Assembly (NCBI RefSeq): GCF_001553785.1
Contig: NZ_LOJP01000001.1
Span: forward strand, 1 to 64,000
Reading direction: 5' to 3'
Length of the DNA: 64,000 bases
Origin: Actinoplanes sp. TFC3
GTDB lineage: Bacteria; Actinomycetota; Actinomycetes; Mycobacteriales; Micromonosporaceae
Below, in pieces: positions 57,246-64,000 of the stretch. Both the position numbers and the translations under genes were made by a program. The notes below the pieces were generated by a model that made no database searches, was not told the DNA's origin, and saw only the letters and a program-made list of their open reading frames with translations. Position 1 is the first letter of the stretch. Every line of letters begins with the position of its first letter.

Positions 57246-57654
57246 GAGGGGGCGGGTTCAAGCGGGGATGGCGTTACCGAGATGGTGCGGTAGCGCTCCA
57301 GGACGAAATAGGCGCAGCTCAGGGCGTACGCCAGAGAGAGAAGGAGCCCGACGGCCCGGACCGAATCCGGAGCGACGGCCATGAGCGTTGCGGTGAGCGC
57401 GCCTCCCGACCAGCTCGCCAGCAACACTGTGTTGACCGTGTCCTGCGAGGCCCAGCCGCCGACCCCGCGCCGGCGCGCCTGGCGTTGGATCTCAGTGAGC
57501 AGCGCGTGGCCCATGCCGACCGCGAGCATGCCGAGCAGAACCGTGGCGAAGACGGAATGCGTCCCACCGGCCACCGCGGCGACGGCGGTGCCCCCGGCGA
57601 GCAGGGCGAGACCACTGACGGTCCCCACCCGTGCACTGCGTCTCTCCCTCACAT
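57044..57654 (-). CDS. Putative four-helix membrane protein with antisense overlap
   Basis: 203 codons from the GTG at 57654. The N-terminal 130 residues contain four hydrophobic segments (VSGLALLAGGTAVAAVAGG, SVFATVLLGMLAVGMGHALL, VNTVLLASWSGGALTATLMAVA, AVGLLLSLAYALSCAYFVLERY). The tail after TISVTPSPLEPAPSHSSG runs about 200 bp antisense through the NUDIX gene and is probably a frame shadow or an unusually long end. No family is recognised and the start is uncertain. Confidence 0.45.
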
Positions 57655-57731
57655 CCAGTGACAGTCGGCAAGATTGCCGTCGAGCTGAGCATCGGGTGGT
57701 TCCGGCCCGGGATTCAGGGAAGGATGACGGC

Positions 57732-58283
57732 GTGATCGGAAACTTGAAGCTCGAACCCGCGATCTCCCGGCTCGACCTCCTGGCCCCGCCGGTGGCTGCC
57801 GCGCTGGAGGTGTGGCCCGCCGACGCCCCCATCGACGGCGACCAGATCATGGTTGCGCCGATTGACGGCTCGCTGGCGGACACCGCGGAGTTCTGCCAGG
57901 CGTACGGCGTGGGGCTCGAGGAATCGGCCAACTGCGTGATCGTCGCGGGCAAGCGCGGAGAACTTACCCGGTACGCCGCCTGCGTGGTCCTGGCAACCAC
58001 CCGAGCCGACGTCAACGGCCTGGTTCGTAAGCACCTCGACGCCCGCAAGGCCAGCTTCGCCCCGATGGACGACGCGGTACGCCTGAGCGGCATGGAGTAC
58101 GGCGGCATCACCCCGATCGGGCTACCCAAGGACTGGCCGGTGCTGGTGGACGCCCGAGTGGTGGCGATGCCGCACGTGATCATCGGCTCGGGGGTGCGAG
58201 CCAGCAAGATCGCCATCGCCGGGCCGGCATTGGGCGCGTTGCCGGGGGCTCAGGTGATTGAAGGGCTGGCTCGAGAGGCCTGA
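57732..58283 (+). CDS. YbaK/EbsC family aminoacyl-tRNA deacylase-like protein
   Basis: 183 aa from the GTG at 57732 (AAGGA upstream). The YbaK fold is shown by ESANCVIVAGKRGELTRYAACVVLATTRADVNGLVRKHLDARKASFAP and by SGMEYGGITPIGLPKDWPVLVDARVV. These proteins hydrolyse mischarged tRNAs (for example Cys-tRNA-Pro). Length is normal. It stands alone between a divergent membrane gene and a GNAT gene. Confidence 0.87.
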   Translation: MIGNLKLEPAISRLDLLAPPVAAALEVWPADAPIDGDQIMVAPIDGSLADTAEFCQAYGVGLEESANCVIVAGKRGELTRYAACVVLATTRADVNGLVRKHLDARKASFAPMDDAVRLSGMEYGGITPIGLPKDWPVLVDARVVAMPHVIIGSGVRASKIAIAGPALGALPGAQVIEGLAREA

Positions 58284-58339
58284 GGTTTCGAGATGCTAAA
58301 TCGCTCGACGCCGTACCCGCACCCTGGTCGAATGCGGGC

Positions 58340-58903
58340 GTGCGAATCCGAGCGATGCAACCCGCCGACCTCGAACCCGTCCGGGCTCTCGAGGACCGTG
58401 CGGGTGCCCTCTTCCACCAAGTCGGCAAGCCCGACATCGCCGCCCACCCCGTACCCCCGGCCAGCGAACTCATCAGGTATGTCCACGCCGGTCAAGCCTG
58501 GGTGCTCGAAACCTCCGGCGGTACCGTGGCCGGCTTTGTGTTCGTCAGCCTGATCGATGGCCTGGCGCATATCGAGCAGGTCAGCATCGATCCGGCGTAC
58601 GCCGGGAAGAGGTTCGGGAGCGCCCTGATCGACCACGTGGAGGTCTGGGCGGCGGCGTGTGACCTGCCCGCGCTGACCTTGACCACGTTCCGGGAGGTGC
58701 CGTGGAATGCTCCCTACTACGCCCGCCTGGGGTTCAGCGAGATCGTCCAGGCCGGTCCGGAGCTGACGGAGCTGATGAGCATGGAAGCTGAGCACGGCCT
58801 TGACCCGGCCGAGCGAGTGGCGATGATCAGGGCTGTCGATGACGTTTCACGTGGAACATCATCGAGGGGCTTCGACGGATTCCCGCCGGGCGATCTCCTC
58901 TAG
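58340..58903 (+). CDS. GNAT family N-acetyltransferase
   Basis: 187 aa, GTG at 58340. It starts MRIRAMQPADLEPVRALEDRAG and carries the acetyl-CoA motif VSIDPAYAGKRFGSALIDHVEVWAAACDL with NAPYYARLGFSEI. Substrate unknown. Near the end a parS-like 14-mer is read as VSRGT (from residue 169). The last 45 bp overlap the convergent DsbA-like gene. Confidence 0.9.
   Translation: MRIRAMQPADLEPVRALEDRAGALFHQVGKPDIAAHPVPPASELIRYVHAGQAWVLETSGGTVAGFVFVSLIDGLAHIEQVSIDPAYAGKRFGSALIDHVEVWAAACDLPALTLTTFREVPWNAPYYARLGFSEIVQAGPELTELMSMEAEHGLDPAERVAMIRAVDDVSRGTSSRGFDGFPPGDLL
58844..58857. other. parS-like site with one mismatch
   Basis: GTTTCACGTGGAAC, one change (A to G) from the exact site, about 18.4 kb to the right of oriC within a GNAT gene. 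Single-mismatch sites of this kind bind ParB in other actinobacteria. Confidence 0.65.
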
Positions 58904-59443
58904 GGCCGTCAGCAGCACTGCCTTTTCCTGCGCGCCCTGCACCATGTACTTACGGTCAATGACAAAGGCCGGCACGCTCGTGATGCCCAACTGCCGCGCC
59001 TCGGCCAAGTCCGCGTTGACCGCGTCTGTGCCGGCGGGGGAGGCGAGGTAAGCCAGCGCGGCCTGCTCGTCCAGTCCGATCGTGCCCGCCAGCCGGGCCA
59101 ACTCGGCGTGCGAACCCAGGTCGACGCCCTCGGCGAAGTGGGCCCGTTGCAGGGTGTCGATCATCATCAGCTGAAGGTCTTGAGTCGCAGCCCAGGCCAC
59201 GAGGCGGTGGGCGTCGAACGTGTCCGCCAGCACCACTCGGTTGAAGTCAAGCGTCAAGCCGTCGGCCGCGGCCAGCTCCGTGGCGTAGGCGAACATCGGC
59301 GGGGGAGGCGCGGTGGCGGGCAAGGGCGCCAACTGGTACGCCCGGAAGGTCACCGTCGCGTCAGGTGGAAGGACCGCTTCGAGGCGGTGCTTGCCGAGGT
59401 AGCACCACGGGCACCCGATGTCGGACCACACCTCGATGTTCAT
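58859..59443 (-). CDS. DsbA-family (FrnE-like) oxidoreductase
   Basis: 194 aa, ATG at 59443, overlapping the sufE stop by 4 bp. Active site CPWC in MNIEVWSDIGCPWCYLGKHRLE, and the late cis-Pro region GITSVPAFVIDRKYMVQGAQ. No signal peptide, so it acts in the cytoplasm. FrnE-like proteins are thiol-disulfide isomerases linked to oxidative stress. Translationally coupled to sufE. Confidence 0.92.
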   Translation of the reverse strand: MNIEVWSDIGCPWCYLGKHRLEAVLPPDATVTFRAYQLAPLPATAPPPPMFAYATELAAADGLTLDFNRVVLADTFDAHRLVAWAATQDLQLMMIDTLQRAHFAEGVDLGSHAELARLAGTIGLDEQAALAYLASPAGTDAVNADLAEARQLGITSVPAFVIDRKYMVQGAQEKAVLLTALEEIARRESVEAPR

Positions 59444-59868
59444 GCCACCTGATCCTGGATCTGCCGCTTGAGCCGGGCCAGGATGGCCGAACCGCCTCGG
59501 ATGCGCAGCGGGCTGATCGCGGTGGCGAGGCCCATCCTGCTGTACAGATCGTCGGGCACGCCGAGGATCTCGCCGGATGTGGCGCCGTCCAGACCCTCGG
59601 CCAGGATGCCGGCGAATGCCCTGGTCGTGGGCGCCTCGGGCGGGCAGTCGAACCAGGTCTGCACCGTGTCATCCGGGCGGACCTCGGCGCGCAGGAAGAA
59701 CTGGGTCTGGCACTCCGGCACCTGCTCCATGCCCTCGTGCCCCTTCAGCTCGGCGGGCAGGGCCGGCATCTCGTCGGCGAACTCCAGCAGCATTTCGAGC
59801 ACCACCTCGCGCGGGGCGGAGGCGAACTCGTCGACGATCTCGGCCAGTTTGGCGGGCATGTCACTCAC
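59440..59868 (-). CDS. sufE: SufE family sulfur acceptor
   Basis: 142 aa, GTG at 59868. The sulfur-accepting cysteine is in VPECQTQFFLRAEV; LGVPDDLYSRMGLATAISPLRIRGGSAILARLKRQI is the typical SufE ending. It receives sulfur from a cysteine desulfurase for Fe-S cluster assembly. A rhodanese gene lies 1.4 kb away, as with the sseA-Rv3284 pair in mycobacteria. Confidence 0.92.
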   Translation of the reverse strand: MSDMPAKLAEIVDEFASAPREVVLEMLLEFADEMPALPAELKGHEGMEQVPECQTQFFLRAEVRPDDTVQTWFDCPPEAPTTRAFAGILAEGLDGATSGEILGVPDDLYSRMGLATAISPLRIRGGSAILARLKRQIQDQVA

Positions 59869-59877
59869 AGCAGAACC

Positions 59878-60273
59878 TTAGGCCGAAGCCGTCGAGGTGG
59901 GCATCAAGGCCAGGTCGCTGAGGCTGAGAATGCCCACCACCTTTCGGTCGGCGTCACAGACGAGCAGCCGCCGTACCCCGCGATCGCGCATGGCCTGCAC
60001 CGCTTCTTCCGGGGTGGCCGACTGCTCGACCATGATGACCTCGAACGACGCGATCGCCGCCAGCGTGGTGCTCTTCGGCGGCATCCCTTCGGCGATGGCC
60101 CGCACGACGATGTCGCGGTCGGTGACCATGCCGGCGATCGTCGGGCCGTTGGTCACCACGACGTCGCCGATGCCCTGGTCCCGCATCGCCTGGGCCGCCT
60201 CGTCGAGCGGGGTGTCGCCGGACAGGTAGACGACCCGCTTGGTCATCACATCCGCCACCGCAGTTCTCGTCAT
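59878..60273 (-). CDS. Two-CBS-domain protein
   Basis: 131 aa from the ATG at 60273, with GGGAGG upstream. CBS 1: VADVMTKRVVYLSGDTPLDEAAQAMRDQGIGDVVVTNG ... GMVTDRDIVVRAIAEG; CBS 2: SATPEEAVQAMRDRGVRRLLVCDADRKVVGILSLSDLA. Such stand-alone pairs bind adenosyl ligands and often respond to energy state or stress. No partner is evident. Confidence 0.92.
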   Translation of the reverse strand: MTRTAVADVMTKRVVYLSGDTPLDEAAQAMRDQGIGDVVVTNGPTIAGMVTDRDIVVRAIAEGMPPKSTTLAAIASFEVIMVEQSATPEEAVQAMRDRGVRRLLVCDADRKVVGILSLSDLALMPTSTASA

Positions 60274-60453
60274 GGTCGCGTACCTCCCCGTACCGTCACC
60301 AACTGCCATACCGATTACACCCCGTAAATCCCTTACCCGTACGGCCATAGCGCAACCGTCGCAGTGTCGTCAGCGTCACCCTGCCGTACCGCGCTCACCG
60401 GTGGAAAACTCGCGGTTGAACCTTGAAGTGAGGAGTCGTTAAAGGGGGCGGCC

Positions 60454-61227
60454 ATGGGTTGGACGAACTTCGTCGCAATAGGAGACAGCTTTACCGAGGG
60501 CATGAACGACGCCTATCCCGACGGGACCTACCGGGGCTGGGCGGATCTGGTGGCGGCGCGGCTGGCCGTCGACGCCGGACCGGACTTCGGATACGCGAAT
60601 CTAGCGGTCCGTGGCAAGCTGCTCGACCAGGTTCTCGACGAGCAGTTGGACCGGGCTCTCGCGATGAAGCCCGGACTGGTCAGCTTTGCGGCCGGCGGGA
60701 ACGACGTCCTGCGTCGCAAGGTCGTACCCCAGAATCTGGTCCGGAAGATCGACCCCGCGATCGCCCGATTGCGCGACGCCGGGGCCGAGGTGATCCTCTT
60801 CCGTTTCGCCGATGTCACCTCGCACCTGCCGGGCAACCGCATCATGGGTCCGCGCGCCGCCGTTCTCAACGACGGCGCCGCCGAACTCGCGGCCCGGCAC
60901 GGGTGTTACGTCATCGACCTGTTCGGCGACGGCGGCTTCCACCACCCGGCAATGTGGAGCGAGGACCGGCTGCACCTCTCGCCGGCCGGGCATCGCCGTG
61001 TTGCTGGTCACGTACTCAGTGCGCTCGGCGTCGGCATGCAAGAGGACTGGCTGCTGGTGCCGCCGGCCCCCGCGCCCACGCCCTGGCTGCTCGCTCGCAG
61101 TGCCGATCTGCGCTGGGCCGGTCAGCACCTGGCGCCCTGGATCCGCCGCCGGCTGGCCGGTGCCTCCTCCGGCGACGAGGTCACCGCCAAGCGACCCGAA
61201 CTCGCCCCGATCGACGCGATAGCGTGA
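60454..61227 (+). CDS. SGNH/GDSL-type hydrolase
   Basis: 257 aa, ATG at 60454 after AAAGGGGG. Block [13 protein letters not shown] with the nucleophile Ser, block [15 protein letters not shown] (GxND), and the catalytic DxxH in [21 protein letters not shown] cytoplasmic esterase or lipase-like enzyme (no signal peptide). Its stop is 5 bp before the rhodanese start. Confidence 0.93.
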   Translation: MGWTNFVAIGDSFTEGMNDAYPDGTYRGWADLVAARLAVDAGPDFGYANLAVRGKLLDQVLDEQLDRALAMKPGLVSFAAGGNDVLRRKVVPQNLVRKIDPAIARLRDAGAEVILFRFADVTSHLPGNRIMGPRAAVLNDGAAELAARHGCYVIDLFGDGGFHHPAMWSEDRLHLSPAGHRRVAGHVLSALGVGMQEDWLLVPPAPAPTPWLLARSADLRWAGQHLAPWIRRRLAGASSGDEVTAKRPELAPIDAIA

Positions 61228-61232
61228 ACGCC

Positions 61233-62131
61233 ATGACCGTTGCCAACGATCCGGCGCCGTCCCTGCAGGCGTACGCGCATCCCGAGAAGCTGGTCACCAC
61301 CGAGTGGCTCGCCGCCCACCTCGACACCCCCGGCTGGTCATCGTCGAGTCGGACGAGGACGTGCTGCTCTACGACTCCGGCCACATCCCGGGTGCGGTGA
61401 AGGTCGACTGGCACCTGGAACTCAACGACCAGCTCACCCGCGACTACCTCGACCCGCAGCAGTTCGCGGCCCTGTGCACAGCCAAGGGCATCGGCCGCGA
61501 CGACACGATCGTGTTCTACGGGGACAACAACAACTGGTGGGCCGCGTACGCCCTCTGGGTCTTCAGCTTGTTCGGTCACCGCGACGTGCGCCTGCTCGAT
61601 GGCGGCCGGCAGAAGTGGGCCGCCGAGGACCGTGAGCTGACCCGCGACAAGACCGCTCGCCCGCCGGCCGGTTATCCGGTGCCGGTACGCGACGACAGCG
61701 CCCTGCGTGCCTTCCGTGACCAGGTCATGAGCCACATCTCCGACGGCCGGCCGCTGGTCGACGTGCGCTCGCCGCAGGAGTACACCGGCGAGTTGACGCA
61801 CATGCAGGCGTACCCGCAGGAGGGTGCGTTGCGGGGTGGGCACATTCCGGGCGCGGTGAGCAAGCCGTGGAAGGCGGCGGCCAACGAGGACGGCACGTTC
61901 AAGCCGGCCGACGAGCTTGCCAAGATCTACCGCGATGAGCTGGGCCTGGACACCGGCGACGACATCATCGCGTACTGCCGCATCGGCGAGCGGTCGAGCC
62001 ACACCTGGTTCGTGCTGCACCACCTGCTCGGCTACTCGCACGTGCGCAACTATGACGGTTCCTGGACCGAGTGGGGCAACCTGGTCCGCGCACCCATCGC
62101 CAAGGGTTCGGAGCCGGGCAAGCTGCCCTGA
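61233..62131 (+). pseudogene. sseA: Sulfurtransferase (rhodanese) with an apparent 1-nt frameshift
   Basis: The start at 61233 reads [20 protein letters not shown] and [14 protein letters not shown]. After base 61334 this frame turns into nonsense, whereas the frame shifted by one base continues [27 protein letters not shown]. One extra C (GGC-CTG) at 61334/61335 would restore one frame. The rest is complete: two rhodanese domains, with catalytic loop [14 protein letters not shown] near the end. Either the gene lost a base or the sequence has an error in the CCCCC tract. A shortened protein from a downstream start would lack about 30 residues. Confidence 0.88.
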
Positions 62132-62652
62132 TGCAAGCCGTCTGGCGGGAACACGGGACGACCGTGCTCCTGGCTGCGCTGCTGCTGCCCGTGCTGGCCG
62201 TTGCCGTGTGCCGGTGGCGGGCCAACCGGCGGGTCATCGCCGAGGTGGGGCTCGTCGCTGGGTCGCTGCCGTGGGCGGTCATGCTCTTCACCCCGCAGCC
62301 GGCACCGCGGTCGATCGACCTGGTGCCACTGCACGATCTGCCGTCCTGGATCTCCGGTGATCTGGGGACCGGGGTGGCCCAGATGGGCGGCAACCTGCTG
62401 GTGCTGGCCGCGTTCGGATTCTTCCTGCCGATGCGCTTCGCCGCCGCTGCCTCGGTGCCCCGCGTGCTGCTCTTCGCGCTGCTGACCTCGACCGGCATCG
62501 AGGTGCTGCAGTGGGTGCTGGCCATCGGACGCGTTTCGAGCGTCGACGACGTGCTGATCAACACGCTGGGGGCCGGTGCTGCGGCGATGCTGTCGCGGCG
62601 CTGGTGGGTCCGAATCCCGGAACGCGAGATGACTGAACGTACGTTAAGGTAG
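62131..62652 (+). CDS. VanZ-like membrane protein
   Basis: 173 aa, ATG at 62131 sharing a base with the previous stop (TGATG). Four membrane helices; VanZ hallmarks RSIDLVPLHDLP, QMGGNLLVLAAFGFFLPMRF, STGIEVLQWVLAIGRVSSVDDVLINTLGA. Related to the teicoplanin-resistance accessory protein, but most members are of unknown role. Confidence 0.9.
   Translation: MQAVWREHGTTVLLAALLLPVLAVAVCRWRANRRVIAEVGLVAGSLPWAVMLFTPQPAPRSIDLVPLHDLPSWISGDLGTGVAQMGGNLLVLAAFGFFLPMRFAAAASVPRVLLFALLTSTGIEVLQWVLAIGRVSSVDDVLINTLGAGAAAMLSRRWWVRIPEREMTERTLR
62636..62645. promoter_or_regulatory. Short palindrome upstream of tetR
   Basis: AACGTACGTT, perfect 10-bp palindrome overlapping the end of the VanZ gene, 36 bp before the TetR start. 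A candidate operator for the adjacent regulator. Confidence 0.4.
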
Positions 62653-62680
62653 CCCCTTGACAGCGGGATAGAGTGACCGG

Positions 62681-63283
62681 GTGACGGTAGATCAGCAGCA
62701 GCGTCCCGGGGCACCCGCCCCCCGGAGGCGTTCCCGGCGGGACGAAATCCTGGAGATCGCGGTGGGGTTGTTCGCATCTCGCGGATATCACGGGGTGTCG
62801 ATGGACGACATCGGCTCCGCCGCCGGCGTGACCGGCCCGGCGCTCTATCACCACTTCGCCGGCAAAGAGGCAATGCTGGTGGCCGCGCTCATCCCGGTCA
62901 GTGAGAGCCTGCTGCACGGCGGCAAGGAGCGCGTCGGCCGGCACCGCGACGACGCCCAGGCCGCGCTGACCGACCTGATCGACTTCCACGTCGAGTTCGC
63001 GCTGGCCAACCCGGCCGTCATCGCGTTGCACCTGCACGAACTCGACCGCCTGCCTGAGGAGCCGCGCCGGCAGATCCGTCGCCTGCAGCGTCTCTATGTG
63101 GAGGAGTGGGTCGGGGTGCTCGCCACGCTGCGGCCCGAGCTGGACTCCGGTGAGGCGCGCGTGCTCGCGCACTCGGCGTTCGGCCTGATGAACTCCACCC
63201 CGTTCCTCGGCGGTGAAGTTGATCGGGAGCGCCGCGCCGCCCTGCTGCGGGAAGCCACGGTCCACGCGTTGATCGGCCGCTGA
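62681..63283 (+). CDS. TetR family transcriptional regulator
   Basis: 200 aa, GTG at 62681. N-terminal helix-turn-helix SRRDEILEIAVGLFASRGYHGVSMDDIGSAAGVTGPALYHHFAGKEAML; the C-terminal ligand domain is all-helical. It lies 8 bp before the biotin carboxylase gene on the same strand, so it probably controls acyl-CoA carboxylation genes downstream. Confidence 0.92.
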   Translation: MTVDQQQRPGAPAPRRRSRRDEILEIAVGLFASRGYHGVSMDDIGSAAGVTGPALYHHFAGKEAMLVAALIPVSESLLHGGKERVGRHRDDAQAALTDLIDFHVEFALANPAVIALHLHELDRLPEEPRRQIRRLQRLYVEEWVGVLATLRPELDSGEARVLAHSAFGLMNSTPFLGGEVDRERRAALLREATVHALIGR

Positions 63284-63291
63284 AAGGCGTC

Positions 63292-64000
63292 ATGAAGATG
63301 ATCGAGTCGCTGCTGATCGCCAACCGGGGCGAGATCGCCCGCCGGATCATCCGCACCGCGAAGCGACTGGGAATCCGGTCCATTGCCGTGCACTCCGAGG
63401 CGGACGCGGGCCTGCCGTTCGTCGTGGAGGCGGACGAAGCGGTGTGTATCGGGCCGGCCAATCCGGCCCAGAGTTACCGCAACGCCGACGCGATCCTGGC
63501 TGCGGCCACCTCGACAGGCGCCCAGGCGATTCACCCGGGGTATGGGTTCCTGAGCGAGAATGCGGACTTTGCTCGTACCGTCGACGCAAAGGGGTTGATC
63601 TGGGTGGGGCCCGGCGCCGATGCGATAAGCGCGATGGGCGACAAGATCAATGCTCGTAATCTGATGGCGTCGGCGGGCGTGCCGGTGGCGCCCGGCAGCG
63701 AGGATCCCGCCGAATCCGTCGAGGCCGCCATCGAGGCGGCCGCTTCCATCGGCTACCCGGTCATGGTGAAAGCCGCGGCCGGCGGTGGTGGCATGGGCAT
63801 GGCGGTCGCCGCCGGTGAAACCGGATTACGCGGCGAATACGACAAAGTCCGGGCCTTTGCCGAGCGGATGTTCGGCGACGGCTCGGTGCTGATCGAGCGT
63901 TACTTCCCCCGCGTGCGCCACGTCGAGGTGCAGATTCTCGGGCTGGCCGACGGCCGGGTCATCGCGTTGAGCGAACGGGAATGTTCGGTGCAGCGCCGCA
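63292..64000 (+). CDS. Biotin carboxylase-type subunit of an acyl-CoA carboxylase (3' end outside window)
   Basis: 236 codons to the window end, no stop reached. ATG at 63292 after AAAGG. It begins IESLLIANRGEIARRIIRTAKRLGIRSIAVHSEAD, has IHPGYGFLSENADFA, the ATP-grasp loop KAAAGGGGMGMAVAAG and LIERYFPRVRHVEVQILG. It carboxylates biotin with bicarbonate and ATP. The sequence style is that of acetyl/propionyl/methylcrotonyl-CoA carboxylase alpha chains of actinobacteria; a biotin-carrier domain is expected beyond the window. The acyl substrate cannot be told. Confidence 0.93.
   Translation, partial: MKMIESLLIANRGEIARRIIRTAKRLGIRSIAVHSEADAGLPFVVEADEAVCIGPANPAQSYRNADAILAAATSTGAQAIHPGYGFLSENADFARTVDAKGLIWVGPGADAISAMGDKINARNLMASAGVPVAPGSEDPAESVEAAIEAAASIGYPVMVKAAAGGGGMGMAVAAGETGLRGEYDKVRAFAERMFGDGSVLIERYFPRVRHVEVQILGLADGRVIALSERECSVQRR

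Overview
The window is about 64 kb of high-GC actinobacterial chromosome centred on the replication origin. Gene order is the conserved core of this region: rnpA/rpmH - dnaA - oriC - dnaN - gnd - recF - DUF721 (DciA-like) - gyrB - gyrA - DUF3566 - tRNA-Ile - tRNA-Ala on one side, and yidD, yidC, jag, rsmG, parA, parB, cwlM, trxA, trxB, anti-sigma, sigM, pseudokinase, murJ, cca, ino1, padR, DUF5318, ponA and a GT87 enzyme on the other. The gnd gene between dnaN and recF, the lone pseudokinase after murJ, and the frequent GTG starts suggest Micromonosporaceae (Actinoplanes/Micromonospora-like). The genus is inference; no rRNA is present.

Layout. 1-6.8 kb: two polytopic membrane proteins of GT-C/GT87 type, a bifunctional penicillin-binding protein and a zinc-ribbon protein. 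6.9-10.8 kb: PadR regulator with a palindromic operator, inositol-phosphate synthase, Ogt and the tRNA CCA-adding enzyme. 10.8-19.7 kb: envelope and redox block (MurJ, pseudokinase, SigM with its anti-sigma factor, TrxB/TrxA behind a sigma-R-like promoter, CwlM-like amidase). 19.7-24.2 kb: GNAT, aminotransferase, D-Ala-D-Ala-ligase-like protein and a HIT-domain protein.

24.2-32.9 kb is the most unusual part. Seven perfect parS sites lie between 24.4 and 31.7 kb. Five of them are in a gene-poor stretch of about 4.8 kb. Two are interleaved with a five-member DnaA-box cluster, and two flank an exact 14-copy 7-bp tandem repeat. The other two are inside parA, in frame. ParA is about 857 aa, with a disordered N-terminal extension of about 590 aa; ParB and RsmG also carry low-complexity extensions.

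32.9-51.7 kb: the dnaA-gyrA core. oriC has about 18 DnaA boxes in 500 bp, inside a large (2.4 kb) dnaA-dnaN gap that also holds an AT-rich candidate unwinding element and degenerate tandem repeats. 51.8-57.7 kb: an MBL hydrolase/MarR pair around a palindromic operator, two tRNAs with a tiny conserved protein between them, and then scars of mobile DNA (frameshifted integrase next to tRNA-Ala, possible transposase tail, large inverted repeat). 57.7-64 kb: ordinary metabolic genes (YbaK, GNAT, DsbA-like, SufE, CBS, SGNH hydrolase, a rhodanese with an apparent 1-nt frameshift, VanZ, TetR) and the start of a biotin carboxylase gene that runs off the end.

The genes together serve replication initiation (dnaA, dnaN, recF, gyrAB), origin segregation (parABS), envelope growth (ponA, murJ, cwlM, sigM, yidC) and thiol homeostasis (trxAB). 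All starts, domains and sites were read by eye; no alignment or search was run.
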